From assembly GCF_010723735.1 (NCBI RefSeq), contig NZ_BLLB01000002.1, positions 2,976,001 to 3,040,000 on the forward strand: a DNA stretch of 64,000 nucleotides. Reading direction: 5' to 3'. The notes beneath the pieces were generated by a model. It was not told where the DNA came from. It saw nothing but the letters and a program-made list of their open reading frames with translations, and made no database searches. This document shows, piece after piece, positions 36,371 through 45,649 of the stretch. Both the position numbers and the translations under genes were made by a program. The DNA comes from Mycolicibacterium hippocampi (GTDB lineage: Bacteria; Actinomycetota; Actinomycetes; Mycobacteriales; Mycobacteriaceae). How positions within the stretch are numbered: position 1 is the stretch's first letter; each line of letters starts with the position of its first letter.

Positions 36371-36700
36371 TCAGCTCACTTCCATCGACAGGATCCGCAG
36401 GTCCCGGCCTTCGAGCACCTCGACGTCGGCACTGCCGCAGGGGCACAACAGGATCGGATCGCTCAGTTCGAAACGGGTGGCACAGCTTCGGCACTGCGCG
36501 GCCCCGGGCCGGACGTCGACCTCGAGGATGGCGCCGTCGGCGACGGTTCCCTCGACCGCGAGGCCGAAACAGAACTCCATCGCCTCCGGCACGATCGCGC
36601 ACAGTGCGCCGACTTCGAGTTTGACGCTGTGGACGCGTCGCCCGGCGGCGTGCTCGCATACTGCCTCGACGACGCTCTGCGTGATCGCCATTTCGTGCAT
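36371..36700 (-). CDS. hypA: Nickel metallochaperone HypA
   Basis: 109 residues. The N-terminal MHEM binds nickel through His2; the zinc site is CRSC with CPCG. The ATG at 36700 is required for the MHE motif. It heads the 16-gene operon, 76 bp from the hydrolase gene on the same strand. A TATCGT hexamer about 35 nt upstream is a possible -10 element, with low certainty. Confidence 0.96.
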   Translation of the reverse strand: MHEMAITQSVVEAVCEHAAGRRVHSVKLEVGALCAIVPEAMEFCFGLAVEGTVADGAILEVDVRPGAAQCRSCATRFELSDPILLCPCGSADVEVLEGRDLRILSMEVS

Positions 36701-36776
36701 GTCACCCCGTTCTGGCCGGGTGAACCCACGATAGGCCGGTCTCCGGCCGGGTGTCCACGAATCGGCCCATGGCCCG

Positions 36777-37673
36777 TCAAGCGCTACGCGGCCCACCGCT
36801 CGCCAGCACCCGGCGCAGGAAGTCGATCTGGTCGGTCTTGACCTGCGGGTCTGAGTAGATGTCGAAGTGGTCGTAGGGGTACCGGCGCAGTTCGCCGAGT
36901 GGCGCCCGGTGCGCGGCCTTCGCCGTGGGACCCGGTGGCGTGGTGGTGTCGTTGTCACAGACGCACACCAGCAGTGGCATCCGGAGCCGCGAGGTCTTGC
37001 GCCCGGGCCGGTAGAACGGGAAATGCAGCATCAGTCGTGTTGCGAACGCGTTGCGCCACAGTGAATCCCCGCCCACGATGGCTTCATAGCCGGGCTTGGT
37101 GCCGGGGGAGGTCATGGCGGCGACGGTGCCCGGGTCGCCAACGGCGGGCGCCAGCCGGGGAGGGCGCCCGCGCCAGGCGCCCAGTTGATCCCGCACCGCG
37201 GCGACGGTGAGCGCCGCCGAGGTTCGTGGCGGCACCTGCCGCAGGGCGGCGATGGAGTCTGTGAAAGGAGCCTGCGAGATCACCGCTGCGATCCGGGGAT
37301 CGTCGGCGGCGACGGCCAGCACATGGCCACCGCTGAACGACGATCCCCACACCACGATCCGATCCGGGTCCATGCCGTCCTGACGGCGCGCCCATTCGAC
37401 GACGGCGTGGTAGTCCTGCTGCTGGCGGTGGATGTCGAGCAGCTGGCGAGGCTGGCCGGTCGAGGCGCCGAAGTGCCGGTAGTCGAACAGCACCACGACG
37501 TACCCGGCGTCACGGAACGCCTCGGCGTACGGAGGCAGCCCGTCGTCGCGGGTGCCGCAGAAACCGTGGGCCATGACGATGCAGGGGGATCGGCCCTGGT
37601 CTTGCGGCCGGTAGAGGTAGGCGGCGAGCTGCTCGCCGCGGCTAGGGATCCGGACGTCCTGTGCTGCCGTCAT
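36777..37673 (-). CDS. Alpha/beta hydrolase (DLH/peptidase S9-like)
   Basis: 298 residues. MAHGFCGTRDDGLP gives the oxyanion loop, VVWGSSFSGGHVLAVA the GxSxG nucleophile (Ser near 110), VCVCDNDTTTPP the acid region and PYDHFDIYSD the His. The DYRHFGAS motif is frequent in mycobacterial hydrolases of unknown substrate. A -10 box TACGTT lies 6 nt before its ATG. It sits between hypA and recA, divergent from recA, and has no visible tie to hydrogenase maturation. Confidence 0.8.
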   Translation of the reverse strand: MTAAQDVRIPSRGEQLAAYLYRPQDQGRSPCIVMAHGFCGTRDDGLPPYAEAFRDAGYVVVLFDYRHFGASTGQPRQLLDIHRQQQDYHAVVEWARRQDGMDPDRIVVWGSSFSGGHVLAVAADDPRIAAVISQAPFTDSIAALRQVPPRTSAALTVAAVRDQLGAWRGRPPRLAPAVGDPGTVAAMTSPGTKPGYEAIVGGDSLWRNAFATRLMLHFPFYRPGRKTSRLRMPLLVCVCDNDTTTPPGPTAKAAHRAPLGELRRYPYDHFDIYSDPQVKTDQIDFLRRVLASGGPRSA

Positions 37674-37679
37674 GCCGAC

Positions 37680-37685
37680 AACGTA
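37680..37685 (-). promoter_or_regulatory. -10 hexamer TACGTT of the hydrolase gene, leaderless arrangement
   Basis: Minus-strand TACGTT is followed by 6 nt and then the ATG at 37673. Confidence 0.5.
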
Positions 37686-37708
37686 GTCCGTCGGCGTGTC
37701 TGCTTGAA

Positions 37709-37724
37709 TCGAACACCTGTTCGT
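37709..37724 (+). promoter_or_regulatory. LexA box (SOS box) of recA
   Basis: TCGAACACCTGTTCGT matches the mycobacterial SOS consensus TCGAAC-N4-GTTCGA in 11 of 12 positions. It lies 107 bp before the recA start. Confidence 0.9.
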
Positions 37725-37753
37725 CTACTGTGGGGAGCGTTCGACGCAGTGAC

Positions 37754-37776
37754 TTGTCGGTGCCCTGATCTAACGT
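37754..37776 (+). promoter_or_regulatory. RecA-NDp (PafBC-type) promoter of recA
   Basis: TTGTCGGTG (37754-37762), 8 nt, then TAACGT (37771-37776). This is the LexA-independent DNA-damage promoter pattern of mycobacteria (TTGTCRGTG-N8-TANNNT), used by PafBC. The recA leader would be about 48 nt. Confidence 0.85.
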
Positions 37777-37830
37777 CACGGCCAACCGACCGAGAACCGG
37801 TCAACAACGACTACCGGAAGAGGTATCACC

Positions 37831-38883
37831 ATGGCGCAAGCGCCCGACCGCGAGAAGGCCCTCGAGCTGGCTCTCGCCCAAATCGAGAAGAGTCACGGCA
37901 AGGGTTCGGTGATGCGGCTCGGCGACGAGGTCCGCCAGCCGATATCGGTCATTCCGACGGGGTCGATCGCGCTCGACGTCGCACTGGGCATCGGTGGACT
38001 GCCGCGCGGCCGGGTCATCGAGATCTACGGACCGGAGTCCTCCGGTAAGACCACCGTGGCGCTGCACGCTGTCGCCAATGCGCAGGCCGCGGGCGGGATC
38101 GCGGCGTTCATCGACGCCGAGCACGCGCTTGATCCCGATTACGCCAAGAAGCTGGGCGTCGACACAGACGCTCTGCTGGTGTCCCAGCCGGACACCGGTG
38201 AGCAGGCGCTGGAGATCGCCGACATGCTCATCCGGTCCGGCGCCCTGGACATCCTGGTCATCGACTCCGTCGCCGCACTGGTTCCGCGGGCCGAGATCGA
38301 GGGTGAGATGGGCGACAGTCACGTCGGTCTGCAGGCTCGGCTGATGAGCCAGGCGCTCCGCAAGATCACCGGAGCGCTGAGCAACTCGGGTACCACCGCC
38401 ATCTTCATCAACCAGCTCCGCGAGAAGATCGGAGTGATGTTCGGGAGTCCCGAAACGACCACGGGCGGAAAGGCTTTGAAGTTCTATTCGTCCGTACGCC
38501 TGGACGTGCGCCGTATCGAGACCCTCAAGGACGGCACCGATGCGGTCGGCAACCGCACCCGGGTCAAGATCGTCAAGAACAAGGTGTCGCCGCCGTTCAA
38601 GCAGGCCGAGTTCGACATCCTCTACGGCAAGGGCATCTCCAAGGAGGGCTCGCTCATCGACATGGGGGTCGAGCAGGGCTTCATCCGCAAGTCCGGGTCG
38701 TGGTTCACCTATGAGGGTGAGCAACTTGGCCAGGGCAAGGAAAACGCCCGCAACTTCATGATCGAGAACCCCGAGATCGCCGCCGAGATCGAGAAGAAGA
38801 TCAAGGAGAAGCTCGGCATCGGCGCCGTGGTGACTGACGATGCAGTGGCTGATGACGCGCTTCCCACCCCCGTCGACTTCTGA
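37831..38883 (+). CDS. recA: Recombinase RecA
   Basis: 350 residues, no intein (M. tuberculosis RecA carries one). Walker [10 protein letters not shown] near residue 66, Walker [10 protein letters not shown], and the DNA-binding loops L1 (GEMGDSHVG) and L2 ([10 protein letters not shown]) are intact. Strand-exchange protein that also triggers LexA self-cleavage. Two damage-responsive signals precede it: an SOS box and a PafBC-type promoter. recX starts inside its 3' end. Confidence 0.98.
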   Translation: MAQAPDREKALELALAQIEKSHGKGSVMRLGDEVRQPISVIPTGSIALDVALGIGGLPRGRVIEIYGPESSGKTTVALHAVANAQAAGGIAAFIDAEHALDPDYAKKLGVDTDALLVSQPDTGEQALEIADMLIRSGALDILVIDSVAALVPRAEIEGEMGDSHVGLQARLMSQALRKITGALSNSGTTAIFINQLREKIGVMFGSPETTTGGKALKFYSSVRLDVRRIETLKDGTDAVGNRTRVKIVKNKVSPPFKQAEFDILYGKGISKEGSLIDMGVEQGFIRKSGSWFTYEGEQLGQGKENARNFMIENPEIAAEIEKKIKEKLGIGAVVTDDAVADDALPTPVDF

Positions 38884-39400
38884 GTCGCCGGCAGAGTCGC
38901 CGTCACGGGAAGAGCAGGCCAGGTCGCTGTGCCTGCGCCTGCTCACCGTGCGGGCACGTACCCGGGCCGAGTTGGCCGGGCAGCTGCAGAAGCGGGGTTA
39001 TCCCGACGACGTGAGTGCGCAGGTGCTCGACAGGCTGGCCGACGTGGGGCTGGTCGATGACGAGGACTTCGCCGAGCAGTGGGTGCGTTCCCGGCGGATC
39101 AACGCCGGCAAGGGCAAGCGGGCGTTGGCTGCCGAGTTGCGCACCAAGGGCGTCGACAACGAGGTGATCACCGCCGCGCTGGCCGGCATCGACGCGGGCG
39201 CCGAGCGGACCCGTGCCGAGGAACTGGTGCGGGACAAGCTGCGGCGGGAAAAGCTCGGCGACCCCGAGGACAGGGATGCGGAGAACAAGGTGATACGCCG
39301 GCTTGTCGGGATGCTCGCTCGTCGTGGATACGGGCAGTCGATGGCCGTGGACGTGGTGACCGCGGAATTGGCGAACGAGAGGGAACGTCGCAGGGTGTAG
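38852..39400 (+). CDS. recX: RecA regulator RecX
   Basis: 182 residues, three-helix repeats; limits RecA filament growth. [28 protein letters not shown] and [16 protein letters not shown] are family motifs. ATG 38852 ([10 protein letters not shown]) is chosen over 38840 because the M. tuberculosis protein begins at this point. It overlaps recA by 32 bp in another frame, so translation is coupled and RecX follows every damage response. Confidence 0.95.
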   Translation: MTRFPPPSTSESPAESPSREEQARSLCLRLLTVRARTRAELAGQLQKRGYPDDVSAQVLDRLADVGLVDDEDFAEQWVRSRRINAGKGKRALAAELRTKGVDNEVITAALAGIDAGAERTRAEELVRDKLRREKLGDPEDRDAENKVIRRLVGMLARRGYGQSMAVDVVTAELANERERRRV

Positions 39401-39406
39401 TGCCGC

Positions 39407-39673
39407 CTAACCGGCATGGACGCTACGCGCAGCGGTGCCGATATCGGATGTCAGACTCCGAGTGAGTATCAACCGCACCGCGATCACGGCGACGGTGGAC
39501 GCGATTGCCGCCCAGGACAGGTCGGCGCTCAACCGCAGCAGCCCTGCGGCGACGAACAGGTCCACCATCGCGCGCAGCGCGACCAACGGTCGGCCGAACA
39601 CCGCCAGGGCCCCGAAGCCGAGCAGGATTCCGGCAAGAGCAAGGCACCAGGACGCGGTGATGATCGGGCTCAT
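39407..39673 (-). CDS. Small conserved membrane protein (88 aa)
   Basis: 88 residues with three hydrophobic segments (about 8-25, 32-48 and 54-70). No family I recognise. Its ATG overlaps the stop of the DUF1622 gene by 4 bp, so the two are made together and may work in the same complex. It is convergent with recX across 6 bp. Confidence 0.65.
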   Translation of the reverse strand: MSPIITASWCLALAGILLGFGALAVFGRPLVALRAMVDLFVAAGLLRLSADLSWAAIASTVAVIAVRLILTRSLTSDIGTAARSVHAG

Positions 39674-40095
39674 CGAGCCGGGGGTGGTTCCGTGGTCGGG
39701 CGCGGAGACCCGGAACGTGACCGGGCCAGCTCGATTTCGCGCTGCTCCTGGGCGATCTCACGGTTGAGGAAGTAGTTCAGGATCGTCCGGATGGCCGCGA
39801 TCGCCGCCAGCTTGCCGATCTCCTCGAACGACGGCGAGATCGCTGTCCGCAGCACGTCGGCGGCCAGCTGGAATTCCAGGCCCAGCACCAGGAACCGGGC
39901 CAGCGACAGCCGCACCGCCGAGAACTGGTTGATGTCACGCCGTGCCAGCGCGATGGCGAACTTCGTGATGGCGACGATCGCCCCGATCATGATGACGATC
40001 GCGCCGCAGCCCTCGATGAGGCGCACCATCAGGTCGACCATGTCGCGCAGCGCCGACTCGGGCAGCACCTCGAACGCGTGGAAAGACTGGATCAT
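39670..40095 (-). CDS. DUF1622 family membrane protein
   Basis: 141 residues. Three membrane segments: EGCGAIVIMIGAIVAITKFA, then one within SLARFLVLGLEFQLAADVLRT, and a shorter one around AAIAAIRTILNYFLN. ALARRDINQFSAVRLSLARF and the LEFQLAADVLRTAISPS block are the DUF1622 signature. The C-terminal tail is charged and Pro-rich. Function unknown. It follows the transporter permease gene by 27 bp. Confidence 0.8.
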   Translation of the reverse strand: MIQSFHAFEVLPESALRDMVDLMVRLIEGCGAIVIMIGAIVAITKFAIALARRDINQFSAVRLSLARFLVLGLEFQLAADVLRTAISPSFEEIGKLAAIAAIRTILNYFLNREIAQEQREIELARSRSGSPRPTTEPPPAR

Positions 40096-40122
40096 CGCAG
40101 GTTCGGGTGCACACGGCGAGGG

Positions 40123-41013
40123 TCACTCGACCTTCGCACCGGGCACGCCCTCCTGTTCGATCTCATCGGGGTCGAGCGCCGCGCCGCCACGCCGCGCTCT
40201 TCGCATGCGCTTCTCCAGCCAGGTCGCGAACCACGACAAGGCGAAGTTGACGCTGATCATCAGCACGGCGATGACGATCAACGCCGGAATGTAGTTGCCG
40301 TAGGACGAACCGACGACGGTGCCCTGGCGCACCATCTCGACGAACGTGATCTGGTAGCCGATCGCGGTGTCCTTGAGGACCACCACCAGTTGCGAGATCA
40401 GCACCGGCAGCATCGACGTGACCGCCTGGGGGAGCAGGATCGCCCGCATCGTCTGCCCGGACGTCAACCCCAGCGCCGAGGCCGCCTCACCCTGCCCGCG
40501 GGGCAGCGCGCGCACCCCGGCGCGGACGATCTCGGCGATGACGGCACCGTTGTAGAGCGTCAGGCCGGTGATGACGCCGGCCAGAGCCAGGTACTGGGAC
40601 TGGAAGACGCCGTAGAACGCGTACAGGAAGTAGGCGAAGATCATCATGATCAGCACCGGCACCGCGCGGAAGAACTCGACGAACACCGACGATGCCCAGC
40701 GGATGCCGGTGTGCTTCGACATCCGGCCGACGCCGAGCAGGAAGCCCAACACCAGCGCCAGAGCGATCGATACCGCCGCCGCCGTGAGCGTGCCCCGGAC
40801 CCCCGGCAGGACGTAGGTGGTCCACAGGTTGGCCGTCAGGAACGGTTCCCACTTCGCGGCGGTGAGCTGCCCGTTGGCGTTCAGCCGCGTGTACACGGCC
40901 CACGCCACCGCGAGGACGATGACCGCGGTGACCGCACTGATGATGTGATTGCGCACCCGGGCGCGCGGTCCGGGTGCATCGAAGAGAACCGACGCGCCGC
41001 TCACCGTGTCCAT
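40123..41013 (-). CDS. gluD: Polar amino-acid ABC transporter permease (GluD-like)
   Basis: 296 residues of the HisM/GlnP family with about five to six membrane helices. The ABC-docking EAA loop reads EAASALGLTSGQTMRAILLPQA. The N-terminus is long before the first helix. It is the last gene of a gluA-B-C-D set as known in Corynebacterium glutamate uptake; here the substrate is inferred as glutamate or a related polar amino acid. Confidence 0.88.
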   Translation of the reverse strand: MDTVSGASVLFDAPGPRARVRNHIISAVTAVIVLAVAWAVYTRLNANGQLTAAKWEPFLTANLWTTYVLPGVRGTLTAAAVSIALALVLGFLLGVGRMSKHTGIRWASSVFVEFFRAVPVLIMMIFAYFLYAFYGVFQSQYLALAGVITGLTLYNGAVIAEIVRAGVRALPRGQGEAASALGLTSGQTMRAILLPQAVTSMLPVLISQLVVVLKDTAIGYQITFVEMVRQGTVVGSSYGNYIPALIVIAVLMISVNFALSWFATWLEKRMRRARRGGAALDPDEIEQEGVPGAKVE

Positions 41014-41035
41014 CCGTTCGTCGCTGCAGCGCCCA

Positions 41036-41719
41036 TCATGCCTGCGACACCGCCATCCGTTTGCCCAGCCAGCCGAAGAACAACCCCAACGGCAGCGTCA
41101 GGATGACGAACCCGAGCGCGAAGATCCCGCCGACCACCAGCACCGCCGCGGTGTTCTCGATCATTTCCTTCATCAGCAACGCCGCCTCGGCCACGCCGAT
41201 GGCCGACGCGATCGTGGTGTTCTTCGTCAGGGCGATCAACACCGACCCCATCGGGATGATGACAGCGCGGAAAGCCTGCGGCAGCAACACGATCGACAGG
41301 TTCTGCCCGAAGGTCAGGCCAAGGGACCTGGCGGCCTCGGCCTGACCGAGCGGCACCGTGTTGACCCCGGAACGAACGGTCTCACACACGAACGCCGCGG
41401 TGTAGACGGTCAACCCGAGCATCGCCAGCCGGAAGCTGCTGTCCTCGATGAACGTCGGCGACTGCCGGCCGGCCAGCGTGACGCCCAGCGTCTGCGCCAA
41501 CCCGAACGAGCAGAACAGGATGATCAGCGTCAGTGGGGTGTTTCGCACGGTGTTGACGTAAGTCGTGCCGATCCAATTGAGCATCGGCACCGGCGCCAGC
41601 CGCATCGCGGCCAGCACCGTGCCGATGACCAGCGCACCGATCGCGGAGAACACCGTCAGCTGGATCGTCGTCCAGAACGCGCCGAAGATCTCTTCGCGAT
41701 ACTCGGTGAAAACCTCCAC
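41036..41719 (-). CDS. gluC: Polar amino-acid ABC transporter permease (GluC-like)
   Basis: 227 residues, HisM/GlnP family. MEVFTEYREEIFGAFWTTIQLTVFSA opens the first helix; the docking loop is AEAARSLGLTFGQNLSIVLLPQAFR. It pairs with GluD to form the channel. Spacing is 29 bp from gluB and 22 bp to gluD. Confidence 0.88.
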   Translation of the reverse strand: MEVFTEYREEIFGAFWTTIQLTVFSAIGALVIGTVLAAMRLAPVPMLNWIGTTYVNTVRNTPLTLIILFCSFGLAQTLGVTLAGRQSPTFIEDSSFRLAMLGLTVYTAAFVCETVRSGVNTVPLGQAEAARSLGLTFGQNLSIVLLPQAFRAVIIPMGSVLIALTKNTTIASAIGVAEAALLMKEMIENTAAVLVVGGIFALGFVILTLPLGLFFGWLGKRMAVSQA

Positions 41720-41748
41720 TGAAGAATCCCCTGGTTACCCAGCCGACC

Positions 41749-42579
41749 TCAGTTGTCGAGCGGCGGCGGAGCCGGCGCGGTGATGCCCGCGGGGCCGAGG
41801 TTCTTGTCGAACGCCTCTTTCCAGGCGCCGCTTTCCTCCATTTTCGTCAACGCGTCGTTGATCTGGGTGCGCATCTCGGCGTCGTCCTTCTTCAGGCCGA
41901 TGCCGTAGCGCTCCTCGGAGAACTGCTCACCGACGATCTTGAAGGCGCCGGGCGACTGTGCGGCGTATCCGGCGAGGATCACCTCGTCGGTCGTCACGGC
42001 GTCCACCGCGCCGTTCTTGAGGGCCTCGATGCAGGCCGAGTAGGTGTCGTACTGCTGCAGCTGCACGCCCGGGTACTCGTCCTTGATCTTCTGCGCCGGC
42101 GTCGAGCCCGACACCGAGCAGAGAATCTTGTTGTTCTCCAGCGACGCCGCCCCGGTGATGTCGTTGCTGTCCGACCGCACCAGCAGGCTCTGCCCGGTGA
42201 TCAGGTAGGGACCGGCGAACGCGACCTTCTCCTTGCGGGAGTCGGTGATCGAGTAGGTGGCGGCGATGAAGTCGACCTGACCGTTCTGGATCAGGTTCTC
42301 CCGCTGCGCCGACGGGGCTTCCTTCCATTCGATCTGCTCGGGGGTGTAGCCCAGCTCGCCGGCGACGTAGGTCGCCACGTCGACGTCGAAGCCGCTCATC
42401 GTGCCGTCGGGGTTCTGCATGCCGAGACCGGGCTGGTCGAACTTGGTGCCGATGACGATGTTGTCGCTGTCACCGCCGCCACCGCCACCGCACGCGGTCG
42501 CGACCAGCGGGAGTGTGACCGCGAGTGCGACTGCGCCCAAGACTCGCTTGGACAGTGATATCTGAGACATGGCAACCAT
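41749..42579 (-). CDS. gluB: Amino-acid-binding lipoprotein of the ABC transporter (GluB-like)
   Basis: 276 residues. Signal peptide with a lipobox ending ATAC before a Gly run (Cys near 30), then an SBP_bac_3 domain: FDVDVATYVAGELGY, QNGQVDFIAATYSITDSRKEKVAFAGPYLITGQSLLV, CIEALKNGAVDAVTTDE. It binds the amino acid outside the membrane and hands it to GluCD. Start ATG 42579 has AAAGGA 9 nt upstream; ATG 42570 is an alternative. Gene order is gluA-gluB-gluC-gluD. Confidence 0.9.
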   Translation of the reverse strand: MVAMSQISLSKRVLGAVALAVTLPLVATACGGGGGGDSDNIVIGTKFDQPGLGMQNPDGTMSGFDVDVATYVAGELGYTPEQIEWKEAPSAQRENLIQNGQVDFIAATYSITDSRKEKVAFAGPYLITGQSLLVRSDSNDITGAASLENNKILCSVSGSTPAQKIKDEYPGVQLQQYDTYSACIEALKNGAVDAVTTDEVILAGYAAQSPGAFKIVGEQFSEERYGIGLKKDDAEMRTQINDALTKMEESGAWKEAFDKNLGPAGITAPAPPPLDN

Positions 42580-42623
42580 TCTCGGTGTTCCTTTCGCCGG
42601 GGCGGATGGTGTTGAAGCGGTGG

Positions 42624-43376
42624 TCAGTGGTGCAGGATCTTGCCGAGGAAGTCCTTGGCACGTTCGGTCTCGGGGTGGTCGAAGAACTGCACGGGCTCTG
42701 CGTCCTCCAGGATCGCGCCGTCGGACATGAACACCACGCGGTTGGCGGCCCGTCGTGCGAATCCCATCTCGTGGGTGACGACAAGCATCGTCATCCCCTC
42801 GGTGGCCAGCGCGACCATCACCGACAGCACCTCGTTGATCATCTCCGGATCCAGCGCACTGGTCGGCTCGTCGAACAGCATCACCTTCGGGTCCATCGCC
42901 AGCGAGCGGGCGATCGCGACCCGCTGCTGCTGACCGCCGGACAGCTGAGCCGGGTACTTGTCGGCCTGGTTGGCGATCCCGACCCGCTCGAGCAGGCTCA
43001 TGGCCTTCTCTCGTGCCGCGGCCTTGGGCGTCTTGCGGACCTTCATCGGTGCCAGCATCACGTTCTCGACAATTGTCTTGTGCGCGAACAGGTTGAACGA
43101 CTGGAACACCATGCCGACATCGGACCGCAACTGCGCCAGCTTGCGGCCCTCGTCCGGCAGCACTGTGCCGTCGATGGCGATGGTGCCCGAATCGATGGTC
43201 TCCAAACGGTTGATGGTTCGGCACAACGTGGACTTGCCGGAGCCGGACGGCCCCAGCACGACGACGACCTGCCCTTTGGCCACCTCGAGGTTGATGTCCT
43301 GCAGGACGTGGAGCTCGCCGAAATGCTTGTTGACCGACTTCATCGAGATCATCGGCACAGCAGGGGCGCTCTCCAT
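42624..43376 (-). CDS. gluA: Amino-acid ABC transporter ATP-binding protein (GluA-like)
   Basis: 250 residues. Walker [10 protein letters not shown], signature [16 protein letters not shown], Walker [13 protein letters not shown] and the switch His in VVTHEMGFA are all intact; sequence is of the GlnQ/HisP type. Start ATG 43376; ATG 43352 is possible. First gene of the minus-strand transporter operon, divergent from miaB across 126 bp. Confidence 0.92.
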   Translation of the reverse strand: MESAPAVPMISMKSVNKHFGELHVLQDINLEVAKGQVVVVLGPSGSGKSTLCRTINRLETIDSGTIAIDGTVLPDEGRKLAQLRSDVGMVFQSFNLFAHKTIVENVMLAPMKVRKTPKAAAREKAMSLLERVGIANQADKYPAQLSGGQQQRVAIARSLAMDPKVMLFDEPTSALDPEMINEVLSVMVALATEGMTMLVVTHEMGFARRAANRVVFMSDGAILEDAEPVQFFDHPETERAKDFLGKILHH

Positions 43377-43490
43377 GGGTGCTGACCTTACCCAGGGAAT
43401 GCTCAGCTTGCCCGGAACTCGGCAATCCGCCCGGATCGCCGCGGGTGGGCGCGCGTCCCCGCGGCGGTTCAGCGTGCCGATGGCCGGCCG

Positions 43491-43496
43491 TAGGAT
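43491..43496 (+). promoter_or_regulatory. -10 hexamer TAGGAT of miaB, leaderless arrangement
   Basis: TAGGAT lies 6 nt before the miaB GTG at 43503. Confidence 0.5.
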
Positions 43497-43502
43497 GGGG
43501 CC

Positions 43503-45044
43503 GTGACTTCCACGGTGACGCAGCTGGCGAACGGGGCCCTTCCTGATCGCCGTACCGGTCGCGCCACTCGCACCTACCAGGTGCGAACCTATGGCTGCCA
43601 GATGAACGTGCACGACTCGGAACGGCTCGCCGGGCTGCTCGAAGCGGCCGGGTACCGGCGCGCCGACGACGGCATCGACGCCGACGTCGTGGTGTTCAAC
43701 ACCTGCGCGGTCCGCGAGAACGCCGACAACAAGCTGTACGGCAACCTGAGCCATCTCGCGCCCCGCAAGCAGGCTGACCCGCACATGCAGATCGCTGTCG
43801 GCGGATGCCTGGCCCAGAAGGACCGGGACACGGTGCTGCGCAAAGCCCCGTATGTGGACGTCGTGTTCGGCACCCACAACATCGGTTCGCTGCCCGCTCT
43901 GCTGGACCGTGCCCGGCACAACCGGGTGGCGCAGGTCGAAATCGAAGAGTCGCTGCGCGAATTCCCCTCGGCGCTTCCCGCCAGTCGCGAATCCTGTTAT
44001 GCCGCATGGGTTTCGATCTCGGTCGGCTGCAACAACACCTGTACGTTCTGCATCGTCCCGGCGCTGCGGGGCAGAGAAGTCGACCGCCGGCCCGATGACG
44101 TGCTCGCCGAAGTGCAATCCCTGGTCGACCAGGGTGTGCTGGAGATCACGCTGCTGGGCCAGAATGTCAACGCCTACGGTGTGTCGTTCGCCGACCCGGG
44201 CCAACCCCGTGACCGGGGCGCGTTCGCCAAGTTGCTGCGCGCCTGTGGACGGATCGACGGACTGGAGCGGGTTCGCTTCACCTCGCCGCACCCGGCGGAA
44301 TTCACCGACGACGTCATCGAGGCGATGGCCGAGACGCCCAACGTGTGCCCGACCCTGCACATGCCGCTGCAGTCGGGTTCGGACACCGTGCTGCGGGCGA
44401 TGCGGCGGTCCTACCGCGCAGAGAAGTACCTGGGCATCATCGAACGGGTCCGGTCCGCGATCCCCCATGCGGCGATCACCACCGACGTGATCGTCGGATT
44501 TCCCGGTGAGACCGAAGCGGATTTCCAGGCCACGCTCGACGTGGTGGCCGCGGCGCGGTTCTCCAGTGCGTTCACCTTCCAGTACTCCAAGCGGCCCGGC
44601 ACCCCCGCCGCCGATCTCGAGGGGCAGATCCCCAAAGACGTTGTCTCCGAGCGCTATCAACGACTGATCGAACTGCAGGAGCGGATCTCGCTGGAGGAGA
44701 ACACCGCTCAGATCGGCCGGACCGTCGAGGTGCTGGTGGCCACCGGCGAGGGCCGTAAAGACGCCAGCACCGCCCGGATGTCGGGCCGGGCGCGCGACGG
44801 AAGGCTGGTGCACTTCGCCGCGGGCGACGTGGCCCGGGTCCGTCCGGGCGACATCGTCGTCACCACGGTCACCGGCGCCGCCCCGCACCATCTGATCGCC
44901 GACGCCGGTGTGATCGAGTATCGCCGCACCCGGGCGGGTGACGCCCATGCCGCGGGGGAGAAGCCCCGCACCGGAACCGGGCTCGGGATGCCCGGTGTCG
45001 GTCCGCCCGCCGCCACGGCCACGACGACCGGATGTGCACGATGA
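43503..45044 (+). CDS. miaB: tRNA-2-methylthio-N6-isopentenyladenosine synthase MiaB
   Basis: 513 residues, radical-SAM methylthiotransferase modifying A37 of tRNA after MiaA. The N-terminal UPF0004 domain holds three cluster Cys ([23 protein letters not shown]). The radical-SAM motif is [18 protein letters not shown] domain follows (about 400-470), then an unusually Pro/Ala-rich tail. Its stop overlaps the next ATG (ATGA). Its partner gene miaA lies 3.8 kb further along the same strand. Confidence 0.96.
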   Translation: MTSTVTQLANGALPDRRTGRATRTYQVRTYGCQMNVHDSERLAGLLEAAGYRRADDGIDADVVVFNTCAVRENADNKLYGNLSHLAPRKQADPHMQIAVGGCLAQKDRDTVLRKAPYVDVVFGTHNIGSLPALLDRARHNRVAQVEIEESLREFPSALPASRESCYAAWVSISVGCNNTCTFCIVPALRGREVDRRPDDVLAEVQSLVDQGVLEITLLGQNVNAYGVSFADPGQPRDRGAFAKLLRACGRIDGLERVRFTSPHPAEFTDDVIEAMAETPNVCPTLHMPLQSGSDTVLRAMRRSYRAEKYLGIIERVRSAIPHAAITTDVIVGFPGETEADFQATLDVVAAARFSSAFTFQYSKRPGTPAADLEGQIPKDVVSERYQRLIELQERISLEENTAQIGRTVEVLVATGEGRKDASTARMSGRARDGRLVHFAAGDVARVRPGDIVVTTVTGAAPHHLIADAGVIEYRRTRAGDAHAAGEKPRTGTGLGMPGVGPPAATATTTGCAR

Positions 45045-45649
45045 GCGCAGAACCCCGAGGCGGACCCGAGTTCGAGGCCTTCAAGGGTGACCTTGAAGCC
45101 GCCGAGCGGCGAGTCGCACGCGAGATCGATCCCGGTGCCCGGGCATTGGTCATCGCCGTGCTGGTGTTCATCCTGATGGTGACGATGTTGCTGCCGCACA
45201 CCGGAGGCGCCAGGGGACTCGACGCGCTGATCGGGTCCGACGCGGCCGTCAGCGACGGCGTCGCGTTGCCGTCGCGGGTGTTCACGTGGTTCGTGCTGGT
45301 CTTCGGCGTCGGTTTCTCGATGCTGGCGTTGGTGGCCCGCCGGTGGGCGCTGGCATGGGTCGCGCTGGCCGGGTCGACGGTCGCGTCCTTCGTGGGCCTG
45401 CTGGCGGTGTGGTCGCGTCAGACCGCGCCCGAGCCGTACCCCGGCCCCGGGATCGGACTGGTCGTGGCGTGGCTGGCCGTGATCGTGCTCGCCTACAACT
45501 GGGCACGGGTGGTGTTGACCCGCACAGCGCTGCAGCTGGCTACCGAAGAGGATCGCCGCCGGATGGCCGCCGACCGTCAGAACCGGGGCCTGCTCGACGA
45601 CTTCGGCGGCGACGGGCAGGCCGGCCCAGAGAACCCGGACCGCGGCTAG
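45041..45649 (+). CDS. Conserved membrane protein (Rv2732c-like)
   Basis: 202 residues. A charged N-terminus ([23 protein letters not shown]) is followed by four membrane segments between about 35 and 160 and a charged tail. ATG 45041 overlaps the miaB stop (ATGA), so it is preferred to the ATG at 45032. Function unknown; it is kept behind miaB in mycobacteria. It overlaps the convergent DUF349 gene by 4 bp. Confidence 0.85.
   Translation: MSAEPRGGPEFEAFKGDLEAAERRVAREIDPGARALVIAVLVFILMVTMLLPHTGGARGLDALIGSDAAVSDGVALPSRVFTWFVLVFGVGFSMLALVARRWALAWVALAGSTVASFVGLLAVWSRQTAPEPYPGPGIGLVVAWLAVIVLAYNWARVVLTRTALQLATEEDRRRMAADRQNRGLLDDFGGDGQAGPENPDRG

Noticed and set aside
22418..37680. Search for insertion sequences or attachment sites bounding the hydrogenase operon
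   Set aside because: No transposase, integrase, tRNA gene or matching flanking repeat was found on either side, so a recent mobile insertion is not supported.
37831..38883. Possible intein in RecA
   Set aside because: The 350-residue frame is continuous through the P-loop and both DNA-binding loops, with no insert.
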